The notes: generated by a model not told the origin, from the sequence alone. A DNA stretch of 34,976 nt from Clostridiales bacterium (GCA_017962145.1 JAGCVX010000035.1:1-34976); one strand, 5' to 3'. Positions 7,279-15,680 are shown, numbered from the stretch's first letter. Program-made: numbers and translations.

Positions 7279-7497
7279 ATGAGAAGAACATTTAAACTGG
7301 AAGATTTGGATTGCGCAAACTGCGCGGCAAAGATGGAAGAAGCCATCGCGAAGATCCCGGGAGTTACAAAAGTTTCCATTAACTTTATGGCCCAGAAGAT
7401 GATCCTCGAGGCGGAGGATTCCCAGTTCGAATCCGTCCTTCGCGAGGCAACCAAAACGATCTCCAAAGTCGAGCCGGACTGCCACGTGATCCTGTGA
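7279..7497 (+). CDS. Stand-alone HMA metal-binding protein
   Basis: A 72-residue heavy-metal-associated (HMA) domain with the paired-cysteine motif DCANCA, an LDC rather than MTC context that is common in zinc/cadmium pumps. GGAGG at 7265-7269 fixes the start at 7279 rather than the upstream in-frame ATG at 7192, which lies inside the operator. It ends 50 nt before the ATPase gene, which itself lacks an HMA domain. The natural reading is that the pump's N-terminal domain is supplied in trans as a metallochaperone or regulatory subunit. An AAATGCAC octamer lies between the ribosome-binding site and the start. Confidence 0.85.
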   Translation: MRRTFKLEDLDCANCAAKMEEAIAKIPGVTKVSINFMAQKMILEAEDSQFESVLREATKTISKVEPDCHVIL

Positions 7498-7547
7498 TCC
7501 CTCTTTCCTGTTAATGGATTGAATAGTAATGAGAAAGCGATGATCTT

Positions 7548-9410
7548 ATGTCGAAAAAGCAACGGAAAACTTTAATACGGATCCTTTCTTCCGCGGCACT
7601 TTTAGTGGTCTTCCACTTCCTGCCGATCGAAGATCTGCATCGCGTATTTCAGGTACTGATCTACCTCATCCCCTACCTGATCGTAGGTTACGATGTCGTA
7701 CTCGGTGCGTTCAAAAAGATCAAGTCCGGTGACTTTCTCGACGAAGAATTTCTCATGATGATCGCGACCATCGGCGCGATGGCGATCGGCGATTATCCTG
7801 AAGCTACCGCTGTCATGCTCTTTTACCAGCTCGGCGAACTGTTCCAGAGCATTGCCGTCGGAAAGAGCAGAAAATCGATCGCCGCCATGATGGATATCTG
7901 CCCGGACGAAGCGATCGTGCTGCGTGACGGAAAAGAGGAAGTCGTTGATCCTTCTGAAGTAAAAGTCGGCGAGACCGTGCTCGTAAAACCGGGCGAAAAA
8001 GTTCCGATCGACGGTATCGTCGTATCCGGTTCCTCGACACTCAACACTGCCGCGCTCACCGGTGAAAGCCTTCCGGTCGACGTTTCTGCCGGAAGCAAGA
8101 TCTATTCAGGAAGCATTAACCTGACTTCCGCAATACAGGTGATGACGACTACCGCGTACGAAAACAGTACTGTCGCTCGTATCCTTGAACTTGTCGAAAA
8201 CAGCACAGATAAAAAAGCACGCTCGGAAAAATTCATCACAAGATTTGCACATTACTACACACCGATCGTCGTTATCCTCGCGGTCCTGATCGTTGCCGGC
8301 TGCGCCCTTTTCACGGACATGGGCATCGCAAAGAGCATTTACCGAGGACTGATCTTCCTGGTCGTTTCGTGCCCGTGCGCACTGGTCGTTTCGGTTCCGC
8401 TCAGTTTCTTCGGAGGTATCGGTGCTGCCAGCCGCCGCGGTATCCTCGTCAAGGGCAGCAACTACCTCGAAGCCCTCGCCGATATCGATACTGTCGTATT
8501 TGATAAGACCGGTACGATCACGAGAGGATCGTTCGCCGTTGACGCCGTACATCCAAACGAGATCGATGCCGATATCCTGATCGATATCGCCGCGCTCGCG
8601 GAAAGCCGTTCGCATCACCCGGTAGCCGAGTCGATCGTCGCGGCACACGGAAAGCATATCGACAGTTCCCGCCTCGGCGATGTCGAAGAGCTTTCGGGCC
8701 GAGGACTTCGAGCCGTGATCGATAACATGAATTACTATGTCGGAAACGGAAAGCTGATGGAAGAGATCCACGCGGATTTCCACGAATGCCATCTCCCGGG
8801 AACGGTCGTGCATGTTGCGCGTGACACGTCTTCCGGTTCGGAATATCTCGGACACATCGTCATCAACGACGAGCTCAAACCCGACTCGAAAGATGCGATC
8901 GCGGATCTTCGCCGCGCAGGTGTAAAAGAAGTCGTCATGCTCACCGGCGACAATGAAAATGTCGCAAAGAAAGTCGCTTCGGAAGTCGGAATCGATACGT
9001 ACTTTGCAGGACTTCTCCCCGCCCATAAAGTCGATAAACTCGAAGGGCTTCTGGGCGAAAACAGACACGTCGCATTTGTCGGTGACGGCATCAACGACGC
9101 ACCGGTTCTGACCCGTGCGGATGTCGGAATCGCGATGGGTGCACTCGGATCGGATGCCGCGATCGAAGCCGCGGATGTTGTCCTGATGGATGACCGTCTT
9201 CCCAAGATCGCAGAAGCCGTCCGCATCGCAAGAAAAACACTTCGCATCGTGAAAGAAAACATCATCTTCTCGCTTCTGGTCAAAGTCGCGGTGATGGTGC
9301 TCGGTGCACTCGGAATCGTAGGCATGCGCTTTGCGGTATTCGGCGATGTCGGCGTACTGATTCTGGCGATACTAAACTCCGTTCGTGCAATGCGCGTTCC
9401 AAAAAAATGA
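7548..9410 (+). CDS. Zn/Cd/Pb-translocating P1B-type ATPase
   Basis: 620 residues. Visible: TGES (171-174), CPC in SCPCALVVS (275-277), DKTGT (319-323), HP (SHHPVA, 357-358), MLTGDNE (466-469), GDGINDAPVL (512-517). In the last helices Lys579 and Asp600 are 21 residues apart, as in ZntA-type (P1B-2) pumps, so Zn2+/Cd2+/Pb2+ export is more likely than copper. The protein starts close to the first helices with no N-terminal HMA domain, which is encoded by the preceding 72-residue gene. Expression is probably induced by divalent metal via the operator at 7189. A weak GAGAAAG ribosome-binding site precedes ATG 7548. CadA/ZntA/ZiaA cannot be told apart here. Confidence 0.93.
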   Translation: MSKKQRKTLIRILSSAALLVVFHFLPIEDLHRVFQVLIYLIPYLIVGYDVVLGAFKKIKSGDFLDEEFLMMIATIGAMAIGDYPEATAVMLFYQLGELFQSIAVGKSRKSIAAMMDICPDEAIVLRDGKEEVVDPSEVKVGETVLVKPGEKVPIDGIVVSGSSTLNTAALTGESLPVDVSAGSKIYSGSINLTSAIQVMTTTAYENSTVARILELVENSTDKKARSEKFITRFAHYYTPIVVILAVLIVAGCALFTDMGIAKSIYRGLIFLVVSCPCALVVSVPLSFFGGIGAASRRGILVKGSNYLEALADIDTVVFDKTGTITRGSFAVDAVHPNEIDADILIDIAALAESRSHHPVAESIVAAHGKHIDSSRLGDVEELSGRGLRAVIDNMNYYVGNGKLMEEIHADFHECHLPGTVVHVARDTSSGSEYLGHIVINDELKPDSKDAIADLRRAGVKEVVMLTGDNENVAKKVASEVGIDTYFAGLLPAHKVDKLEGLLGENRHVAFVGDGINDAPVLTRADVGIAMGALGSDAAIEAADVVLMDDRLPKIAEAVRIARKTLRIVKENIIFSLLVKVAVMVLGALGIVGMRFAVFGDVGVLILAILNSVRAMRVPKK

Positions 9411-9435
9411 GACTGCAAATACAGTCTCATTTTTC
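9401..9435. terminator. Bidirectional terminator between pump and PHP phosphatase genes
   Basis: TGAGACTG (9408-9415), CAAATA loop, CAGTCTCA (9422-9429), followed by TTTTTCTTTTT on the plus strand and preceded by AAAAAAA, which gives a T-run on the minus strand. The pump's TGA stop codon is the first three bases of the stem. It serves both convergent genes. Confidence 0.88.
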
Positions 9436-9458
9436 TTTTTCTCATTTACTAAAACGGA

Positions 9459-10232
9459 TCAGTTCGGGTCGATGATCTTCACAAAATTATCGCCGCAGTC
9501 GATCCCGTATCTTGCTAAGAATTCCGGAAGCTCCGGAACATCTTCCGCATGTCGGATCAAGCGCGGGTGATGCGCGTCACAACCCATCACGAACTTCGGT
9601 TTCAAGGGAGCCGCGATCCGGAAGAACCGGTCGCAGGGATAGTGTCTTCCATCCGAAAAGCCATACATGTTGATCTCAAGCGGGATATCGAGTTCGACTG
9701 CTTTTTCCACGATACGGATCATGTGCTTTTCGTACGTCTTATCGTCACCCTGGTAGTTCACAAGGTCCGGGTGCGCGAGATAAGTAAACAGTCCCGTCTC
9801 CATCCCCTCGATCGTCGTATCGACATAGTCTTTCAGCTGCGATTCTTTTTTCACAGGAAAACCGACATAGATGCCTTCCACTTCGTTGGGCGCGAAATGC
9901 TGTCCCTGGATGATATAATCGAGCGGAAACTTTCTAAGATGTTCTATAAGTTCCGGGAAAAAGCGACGCGAATATTCGACTTCATATCCGATCAGGATCT
10001 TGATCTGATCTTTATATTCGTCACGAAGCTTTACGAGCGTGTCGGTATACTCCTGCGCCTCTTCCATCTCCATACGGATCCCCGAGTGAAAATCTTTCGG
10101 ATACGGCTGCGGCACGTGGTCCGAAAATCCCAGCACGGTAAATCCTTTGGCGATGGCCGCCTCGATATATTCCCGCTCCGTTCCGCCCGCGTGATGGCAG
10201 CGGACCGTGTGGGTGTGGTAATTGGCTAACAT
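9459..10232 (-). CDS. Histidinol-phosphatase-like PHP family phosphoesterase
   Basis: 257 residues of the PHP superfamily, HisJ type. Metal-ligand motifs are complete: HTH (His6, His8), FSDH (Asp38-His39), YEVE (Glu84), QGQH (His112), AHPD (His154) and CDAHHP (Asp219, His221). HisJ hydrolyses L-histidinol phosphate to histidinol in histidine synthesis. No other his gene is nearby, so another phosphomonoester substrate is possible. The C-terminus is full length. It ends facing the bidirectional terminator at 9401. Confidence 0.85.
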   Translation of the reverse strand: MLANYHTHTVRCHHAGGTEREYIEAAIAKGFTVLGFSDHVPQPYPKDFHSGIRMEMEEAQEYTDTLVKLRDEYKDQIKILIGYEVEYSRRFFPELIEHLRKFPLDYIIQGQHFAPNEVEGIYVGFPVKKESQLKDYVDTTIEGMETGLFTYLAHPDLVNYQGDDKTYEKHMIRIVEKAVELDIPLEINMYGFSDGRHYPCDRFFRIAAPLKPKFVMGCDAHHPRLIRHAEDVPELPEFLARYGIDCGDNFVKIIDPN

Positions 10233-10256
10233 AGATCTTCCTTTCTTTAGAAGAAA

Positions 10257-10526
10257 TTATCTTTTTTCGCGAAGTGTAAAACGGCATTCGCCCGCCGCAT
10301 CGCGGAAGCAACGAAGGATCTTCTCGCCGTAGTCACCGAGAAATTCATTCATGATCGCCGTATTTACGAAATGCACGACCGTGTCGGACGGCTTTTCGGA
10401 AAGACAGTCATAAAGTGCGTCGAGATTCTTTCCGAAATGCTCCGGAAATGCCATCTCTTTTGCGATGACGCGGAAGGCTTCTTCCTTGCTGGTCATATCT
10501 TTTCCGTCTAAAAGATAGATACTCAT
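10257..10526 (-). CDS. Barstar-family ribonuclease inhibitor
   Basis: 89 residues with the barstar fold signature (IYLLDGKDMTSKEEAFRVIAKEMAFPEHFGKNLDALYDCL). The start at 10526 has GGGGAGG 8 nt upstream; the extended reading from 10571 would overlap the preceding gene. The start lies one base after the stop of the barnase-like gene, so the two are almost certainly co-transcribed and translationally coupled. In this family, barstar binds and blocks barnase in the cytoplasm until the enzyme is exported. The acidic helix and loop expected to fill the RNase active site are in DALYDCLSEKPSD. Confidence 0.88.
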   Translation of the reverse strand: MSIYLLDGKDMTSKEEAFRVIAKEMAFPEHFGKNLDALYDCLSEKPSDTVVHFVNTAIMNEFLGDYGEKILRCFRDAAGECRFTLREKR

Positions 10527-10527
10527 A

Positions 10528-11130
10528 TTATTCCTCCCCGTAAAGCAAAGTAAATGTTTCGTAGTGGTCATCGGTATAGTAGATCAGACCGTCGTTGGAG
10601 TACACGATGCGCTTGGCGCCACGGGACTTTTTGCCCTTCGTGTCGATGTCGCATTCGTAGTATTTTCTTCCGCTTTTTTCCGGAAGGATCCCTTCTCGGT
10701 TACCGAATACGTCGCCTCCGATACTGCAGCCCGGGAAAAAGTCTTCGAGCGATCCGCCTTCCCAGCCCGCGTCACGAGCCTCGGACTTCGTCACGTAGTT
10801 TGAAGGAAGATGTCCGTAGGTATAGATATAAAGTGCGACGTCATCTTTACTGTTATAGGTGCCGTTCTCATCGATCGCCGGCTGTGTTTCCTTTGCCGTG
10901 GTGGTCGCTTCCGTCGTCGGCTCCGTTGCTTCCGTGGTTGCTTCGGTCGTCGTCTCGGCCGACTCGGTGGTTTCCTCCGGCGCTTCGGTCGTAGTTGTCG
11001 CCGCGGTCGTAGAAGTCTCCTTCGTCTCCGAAGAATTCATCTGCACTTTTACGGAACAGCCCGCAAAAAGACTAACTGACAGAAGAAGAGTAATCAGCGT
11101 CAGCCAGATTCGCATCGTATGTTTGCGCAT
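10528..11130 (-). CDS. Barnase-type ribonuclease with lipobox and Thr/Glu-rich stalk
   Basis: About 200 residues. The N-terminus is an export signal ending in a lipobox (SLFAGC), then about 55 residues almost wholly Thr, Glu and Ala, then a barnase domain (NYVTKSEARDAGW, FPGCSIGGDVFGNREGILP, YYECDID, KRIVYSNDGLIYYTDDHYETF). The catalytic residues of barnase are conserved: the Glu of YYECD (Glu73), the Arg of KRIVY (Arg87) and the His of DDHYE (His102). Known barnases are freely secreted; the lipobox predicts a surface-tethered enzyme. ATG 11130 has AGAGGTGAG close upstream; ATG 11139 is an alternative. The inhibitor gene follows after one base. Confidence 0.88.
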   Translation of the reverse strand: MRKHTMRIWLTLITLLLSVSLFAGCSVKVQMNSSETKETSTTAATTTTEAPEETTESAETTTEATTEATEPTTEATTTAKETQPAIDENGTYNSKDDVALYIYTYGHLPSNYVTKSEARDAGWEGGSLEDFFPGCSIGGDVFGNREGILPEKSGRKYYECDIDTKGKKSRGAKRIVYSNDGLIYYTDDHYETFTLLYGEE

Positions 11131-11142
11131 GGATCTCACCTC

Positions 11143-11484
11143 TTAGAAATTGCGGCCGTTCCAGCCCCAGTCACGAACGGGGTGATAGGTCACATATACT
11201 GCATTTCCCGGGATACCGAGTTTTTCGGAAAAGAGCTCGCAGAACTGACCGGTCATCTTGCTGTAGAGATCGGAGCCCGCGTCGCCTAAAAGGCTGACCT
11301 CGACATAAGCGCCCTTTTCGAGCTTTCTGCCGCCGAGCCACAGATCCTTTCCGTCCTCGATGCCTACCATCAGGTATGCTTCGCTTTTATTGAGTGTTCC
11401 GATCAGCTGACCGAATGCATCTTTCAATTCTTCTTTCTGGTTCTCATCGAGAGAAACAGTAAACTTCGCATTAATAAGTGGCAT
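11143..11484 (-). CDS. MIF-like tautomerase
   Basis: 113 residues beginning MPLINAKF. After removal of Met, Pro2 becomes the N-terminal catalytic base of the tautomerase/MIF superfamily. The pattern ...KDAFGQLIGTLNKSEAYLMVGIEDG...YVEVSLLGD... matches MIF-type phenylpyruvate/D-dopachrome tautomerases, which are trimers. GAAGGAG is 8 nt upstream of 11484. It lies 12 nt before the barnase gene on the same strand and may share its transcript. Substrate unknown. Confidence 0.85.
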   Translation of the reverse strand: MPLINAKFTVSLDENQKEELKDAFGQLIGTLNKSEAYLMVGIEDGKDLWLGGRKLEKGAYVEVSLLGDAGSDLYSKMTGQFCELFSEKLGIPGNAVYVTYHPVRDWGWNGRNF

Positions 11485-11530
11485 GGTTTTTTCTCCTTCA
11501 CATTTTCTGCCTAAAGGACAGAGGGCGCGC

Positions 11531-11585
11531 AAAAAGGCGAGCCGTGTACCTGTTCTTCGAGGAATATTGTACACCAACTCGCCTT
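11531..11585 (-). terminator. Terminator of the ABC exporter operon
   Basis: Minus strand: AAGGCGAG and GTGTAC pair with GTACAC and CTCGCCTT (arms 11578-11585/11534-11541 and 11569-11574/11544-11549), followed by TTTTT. It lies 30 nt after the permease stop, before the tautomerase gene. TACAAT inside the stem region could also serve as a -10 for the tautomerase. Confidence 0.8.
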
Positions 11586-11614
11586 ATATGTCTTTTCAAA
11601 AAGCGTAAGCGTTC

Positions 11615-13300
11615 TTAGCGATTCACGAGGAAATGCGGTGTGGCCAGCGTGAAGATCGTGCCGATGCCTACGATTACGACTGATCCGATCAGGAGCATGA
11701 CCGTTACCATGTTCAGGAACATGCCCAGTGCGATAAATGCGACTGCCGGAAGAAGTCCGAAGTACAAAAAGAATATCTGAACGAGAGTCTTCAGGGTCTG
11801 TGCATTGTCGCCCGGAACAGAGAGATTTACGAGTGTTCCGACCGCGGTACCGAAGATCGATACGGCCAGGATGAATACGTACCATCCGATCACGTTGATC
11901 GGGTTCGTCTTCAGGATGATCGCCGCGATGATCATGGGGATCGAAAGATCGAGTGCACATTCTGCGGTGCTGCCGAGAATCGAGAACCAGATCTTCTTCA
12001 GAGGCGACTCCGGGATCAGAACGAAGAATTCACGGGAGGTATCTTCTTTCAAAGGATTGCCAAGCGTTCTATAGAATGTCAGCAGCGTCAGTGCGCAGGC
12101 CGGCAGGATGAAAAGATCGAACTTTCCGGAACCGCCTCTTGCGAGCCATGCGACGACACCGGCTGCCAGCGAATAGACGATCAGGGTCTTGCTGAAGATC
12201 TTAAACTTACTGAAACGGAAGTGGTTATAGACCGCTTTGAAGAAGAATACACTTGCGCCGGATCCCTGATGGAAACCATCGCGCTCGAGCTTGGAGGATC
12301 TGTCCTTGTCGCGGACGATCGCTACGCCCTTCTGCGCCATCTTCACGTTCTCGATCATCTGTGCCTGCTTCTCTGTTTCGTAAAGCGCATCCTCGTAGAA
12401 GTCTGCCTTCATCTTCCAGATGAGTACGACCATGAGTGCACAAGCAAAGACGAACAGTGCCATAAAGAGGAGCGAAAGTGCCGTATTTCCTTCGATGGCG
12501 TAGTAGACCATACCACGCATCCAGCCCCAGAACGGAACCCAGAATGTCTTCTTGCTTCCGAAGAAATCGAAAATCGCGGTGACGGTTTCTTTTCCGGTTG
12601 CGAACTTATAGATACCAAATGCCGCAGCGATCACGCCGTAGAAAACTAAAAGTGCATTTGTAATATCGCCGGTACCTCTTTCGGAACGGGATGTGATCGT
12701 ATAGAAAGTAACCTGTACAAGCGTTCCGAAGATCAGCATAAACGCATATGCGACGATGCAGGACCATGCGCCCCATACGCCCAGCTTCGCGTTATTGATG
12801 AGGTTCGGCAGCTGGAATACCATATAAAGCGAGATCATGAGCGATGCCGCAAGAGTACTGATCAAGCGGAACATAAGGACCGACTGCGGTTTCATCGGCG
12901 ACGCAAACAGCATCGGCACGTCGGCGGGCTTAAAGATCTTACCCGACTTTTTCGCGCTGCTGACATTTACTGCCAGAGAAAGAAGGAATACGGCAGTGAT
13001 GATGACATCGACCACTGCGGCCTTAGAGATGTCACGGGATGCGAAAAATCCCAGTTTCTTTTCGACGTCTATTTTGATCTCGTCTTCCGGATCTTCCTCT
13101 TCTTTTTCGACATCAGTCACGGCTGTCGGTTCCGTTGTCTTCGCCTTATCCTTAGAGGACTTCGGAAGGAATGCCGAGATGATCAGGCCGATCAGGACAC
13201 CGACCGCAAGGCAGACCGCGAAGAACGCAAGCCACGTTTTAAACACTTTTTTGATCGTATTGATAAAAGAGTGCCAGGTGTAATAGCAGAATAATCTCAT
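11615..13300 (-). CDS. ABC exporter permease subunit (putative)
   Basis: 561 residues with many hydrophobic helices, starting with one at about 22-45 (TWLAFFAVCLAVGVLIGLIISAFL), then a charged Glu/Lys loop, then two groups of helices around a cytoplasmic segment. No ATPase motifs. It overlaps the preceding ATPase gene by 4 nt (ATGA), so the two are translationally coupled and should form one transporter. The arrangement (ATPase with separate large permease, no binding protein) fits an exporter of the ABC-2 or putative-exporter class. Substrate cannot be told. Confidence 0.8.
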   Translation of the reverse strand: MRLFCYYTWHSFINTIKKVFKTWLAFFAVCLAVGVLIGLIISAFLPKSSKDKAKTTEPTAVTDVEKEEEDPEDEIKIDVEKKLGFFASRDISKAAVVDVIITAVFLLSLAVNVSSAKKSGKIFKPADVPMLFASPMKPQSVLMFRLISTLAASLMISLYMVFQLPNLINNAKLGVWGAWSCIVAYAFMLIFGTLVQVTFYTITSRSERGTGDITNALLVFYGVIAAAFGIYKFATGKETVTAIFDFFGSKKTFWVPFWGWMRGMVYYAIEGNTALSLLFMALFVFACALMVVLIWKMKADFYEDALYETEKQAQMIENVKMAQKGVAIVRDKDRSSKLERDGFHQGSGASVFFFKAVYNHFRFSKFKIFSKTLIVYSLAAGVVAWLARGGSGKFDLFILPACALTLLTFYRTLGNPLKEDTSREFFVLIPESPLKKIWFSILGSTAECALDLSIPMIIAAIILKTNPINVIGWYVFILAVSIFGTAVGTLVNLSVPGDNAQTLKTLVQIFFLYFGLLPAVAFIALGMFLNMVTVMLLIGSVVIVGIGTIFTLATPHFLVNR

Positions 13301-14103
13301 TTGACCTCGACTCCCTTCTCCTGTTCAGAAGCCGGTGCATTTGCAGAAGATACGGCATCGGATGTCTCGATCACGGTTGCTGTCGGCGCTTTCACCGCGG
13401 AATGCTCTATACCCTCGGTTACCTCGAAGAACAGATCTTCCAGCGAGATTCCGCGGCCGTCGATCTCTTTTCGGGTCACGTTCGCGCGGACTTTACCGTT
13501 TTGCATGATGACCGTTCTGTCCCACATCATGTCGACACTGTCGATGATGTGTGTACTGATCAGCATCGTCTTTCCTGCCTGGCGCATCTCTTCGATCATG
13601 GTCTTGAGTTCCTTGATCGCGTGCGGGTCCAGACCCAGAAGCGGTTCGTCCAGAAGGAGGATGTCCGGATCAGGGAGAAGTCCGATACAAAGGTTTAATT
13701 TCTGCTGCATACCTTTACTGAGCTCATCGCCGAATTTCTTTTTCTTATCAGCCAGCTCGAATCTTTCCAGAAGCATCTCGATACGGTCTTTATAATTCGT
13801 CATCTTATAAGCACGTGCGATAAACTCCATATGCTCGATGACCGTCAGTGTCGGATAAAGGGACGGAAGCTCCGGGATATAACCCAGGATCTTTCTTGCT
13901 TCCGAAGTCTTGTTCGGGATACCGTTTACTCGGATATCTCCTTTATATTTCAAAAAGCCGATGATCGACTTGATGATCGTACTCTTACCGGCACCGTTCG
14001 GTCCCAGAAGAACCGTCAGGCTTCCGTCTTCGAGCATGAACGATACATCGTCACAGGCCAGAGTCTTACCATACTTTTTTGTCACATGAATTACGTCTAA
14101 CAT
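13297..14103 (-). CDS. ABC transporter ATP-binding protein
   Basis: 268 residues. Walker A GPNGAGKST, a Q-loop region with Glu (YIPELPSLYPTLTV) as in YtrB/CcmA-like exporters, signature LSKGMQQKL, Walker B DILLLDEPLLGLDP and switch His in STHIID. The last 45 residues are Ala/Thr/Val-rich and poorly conserved in appearance. The stop overlaps the permease start by 4 nt. The upstream region faces the SPFH promoter; no clear minus-strand promoter was identified. Confidence 0.92.
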   Translation of the reverse strand: MLDVIHVTKKYGKTLACDDVSFMLEDGSLTVLLGPNGAGKSTIIKSIIGFLKYKGDIRVNGIPNKTSEARKILGYIPELPSLYPTLTVIEHMEFIARAYKMTNYKDRIEMLLERFELADKKKKFGDELSKGMQQKLNLCIGLLPDPDILLLDEPLLGLDPHAIKELKTMIEEMRQAGKTMLISTHIIDSVDMMWDRTVIMQNGKVRANVTRKEIDGRGISLEDLFFEVTEGIEHSAVKAPTATVIETSDAVSSANAPASEQEKGVEVK

Positions 14104-14247
14104 TTTTCTACCCTCTCATTTAAGAAATATTCGGTTGATATATCCCAATTGGTTTTCTACGATACCAGAATACACAGCGAAAGTTTATCAATCGTCTAGA
14201 AAATATAAAGAATCGTTAAAGATTACCGGTTCGCATTTTTCAAACTA

Positions 14248-14303
14248 TTGACGGTGCATTTCAAGCGTGGTACTATGTTCATAGTGATATCACGATGATA
14301 TCA
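14248..14303 (+). promoter_or_regulatory. SPFH gene promoter with two tandem palindromes at the start site
   Basis: TTGACG (14248-14253), 17 nt, TACTAT (14271-14276). The spacer begins with GTGCATTT, the reverse complement of the dispersed octamer. Just downstream lie two copies of the palindrome TGATATCA (14285-14292 and 14296-14303), 11 bp apart. They span the predicted start near 14283 and look like an operator for a repressor binding twice on one DNA face. Confidence 0.65.
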
Positions 14304-14372
14304 TATCAACATCACACAGGGCAAGACTGTTTTGAAAAAGAAAGCCCAGAGAGCCCAGAAAGGCGGTATAAC

Positions 14373-15425
14373 ATGAAAAACTTAGATAATACGATTAATG
14401 AGAAAGTATTAAAAGGAAGAAAGATCGGAGGACTGGTTCTTTTCCTGAACATCGTTTTTGCCATCGCTGCGATCCTCGGTATCATCTACTGTGGAACCCA
14501 CGGTGACGGAGAAAACCCGCAGCCGATGTGGCTGTTCCTCCTTTGCATCGCATATCTTTTTGTCGGCTGGATCCCGCTTTGCGGTCTGAAGATATTAAAG
14601 CCGAACGAAGCACTGGTCTTGACTCTTTTCGGTAAATATGTCGGCACACTGAAGGGTGACGGATTCTTCTATGTCAATCCCTTCTGCACCGCATTTAACC
14701 CGGCAGCCGGAACCAAGCTCGGCCAGAGCGGCGACGTCTCTTCGAAGACCTCGATCCTGACATCGACAGCCGGCACGAACACAACCACAACAACGACCGC
14801 GGAAGGTTATTCCCGTAAGATCTCCCTGAAGGTCATGACACTTTCGAACAGCAAGCAGAAAGTAAACGATGTTCTGGGTAATCCGGTCGAGATCGCCGTC
14901 GCGGTTATGTGGAAGGTATCCGATACCGCAAAAGCAGTATTTAATGTAGATAACTTTAAAGAGTATCTTTCCCTGCAGTGCGATACCGCAGTCAGAAACG
15001 TAGTAAAGATCTATCCTTACGATGTAACCGATAACGTCGATACCACAGGTGACGGCGAGGCCGATGACGGATCGCTGCGTGGTTCTACCGAAGTCGTTGC
15101 AAACCGTATCAAGGAAGAGATCCAGAGCAAGGTCGTAGACGCAGGTCTTGAGATCGTCGATGCACGTATCACCTACCTGGCTTACGCACCGGAGATCGCC
15201 GCGGCGATGCTGCAGCGTCAGCAGGCATCCGCGATCGTCGACGCCAGAAAGCTCATCGTAGATGGCGCGGTCGGCATGGTCGAGATGGCTCTGGAAAGAT
15301 TGTCCGAGAAGAACACAGTCGAGCTGGACGAGGAACGCAAGGCGGCAATGGTTTCGAATCTCCTGGTCGTATTGTGCGGCAACAAGGAAGCGCAGCCGGT
15401 AGTCAACTCCGGAAGCCTCTACTAA
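14373..15425 (+). CDS. SPFH/Band 7 domain membrane protein
   Basis: 350 residues. Two hydrophobic segments come first (GGLVLFLNIVFAIAAILGIIYC and PMWLFLLCIAYLFVGWIPLCG), then an SPFH/Band 7 domain (LKPNEALVLTLFGKYVGTLKGDGFFYVNPF...) and a helical C-terminal part (AAAMLQRQQASAIVDARKLIVDGAVGMVEMAL) typical of flotillin/stomatin-like oligomers. A Ser/Thr-rich loop (SILTSTAGTNTTTTTTAEG) interrupts the domain. ATG 14373 is chosen for AAAGGCGG upstream and the loss of a non-conserved leader. It is followed after 12 nt by a ribbon-helix-helix gene, a recurring pair in Clostridia. Confidence 0.9.
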   Translation: MKNLDNTINEKVLKGRKIGGLVLFLNIVFAIAAILGIIYCGTHGDGENPQPMWLFLLCIAYLFVGWIPLCGLKILKPNEALVLTLFGKYVGTLKGDGFFYVNPFCTAFNPAAGTKLGQSGDVSSKTSILTSTAGTNTTTTTTAEGYSRKISLKVMTLSNSKQKVNDVLGNPVEIAVAVMWKVSDTAKAVFNVDNFKEYLSLQCDTAVRNVVKIYPYDVTDNVDTTGDGEADDGSLRGSTEVVANRIKEEIQSKVVDAGLEIVDARITYLAYAPEIAAAMLQRQQASAIVDARKLIVDGAVGMVEMALERLSEKNTVELDEERKAAMVSNLLVVLCGNKEAQPVVNSGSLY

Positions 15426-15437
15426 AAGGAACTTCCT

Positions 15438-15632
15438 ATGGCAGAGAAAAAGCAAGTCCCGCTGCGACTTTCGGCAAAGCTCTACGATGCCATCGCAGCA
15501 TGGGCTGAAGACGACTTCCGTTCCGTCAACGGACAGATCGAATACCTGCTGACCGAGTGTGTCAGACAGAGAAAAAAGAACGGTAAGTATGTGTCCGAAG
15601 AACTGGACAAACCACTTGACATCGATATCTGA
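15438..15632 (+). CDS. Small ribbon-helix-helix (Arc-like) protein
   Basis: 64 residues: [44 protein letters not shown] is a clear Arc/CopG-type ribbon-helix-helix (strand VPLRLS, helix A, turn RSVNGQ, helix B). It follows the SPFH gene by 12 nt, with AAGGAA as ribosome-binding site, in the same operon. It could bind the TGATATCA palindromes upstream of the operon; that is an inference. No toxin partner is visible, so an antitoxin role is not supported. Confidence 0.85.
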   Translation: MAEKKQVPLRLSAKLYDAIAAWAEDDFRSVNGQIEYLLTECVRQRKKNGKYVSEELDKPLDIDI

Positions 15633-15635
15633 CAA

Positions 15636-15680
15636 AAATACTGCCTCGGTACGAAATGCACCGGGGCAGTTCTTTTATTC
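15636..15680. terminator. Bidirectional terminator with AAATGCAC in the loop
   Basis: ACTGCCTCGGT (15640-15650), loop ACGAAATGC, ACCGGGGCAGT (15660-15670), then TCTTTTATT. The minus strand also has a T-run (from AAAAATA), so it can serve the convergent zinc-ribbon gene. The octamer at 15654-15661 fills the loop. Confidence 0.9.

Noticed and set aside
15438..15632. Antitoxin of a toxin-antitoxin pair
   Set aside because: The ribbon-helix-helix protein is paired with an SPFH gene and no toxin-like frame lies next to it.
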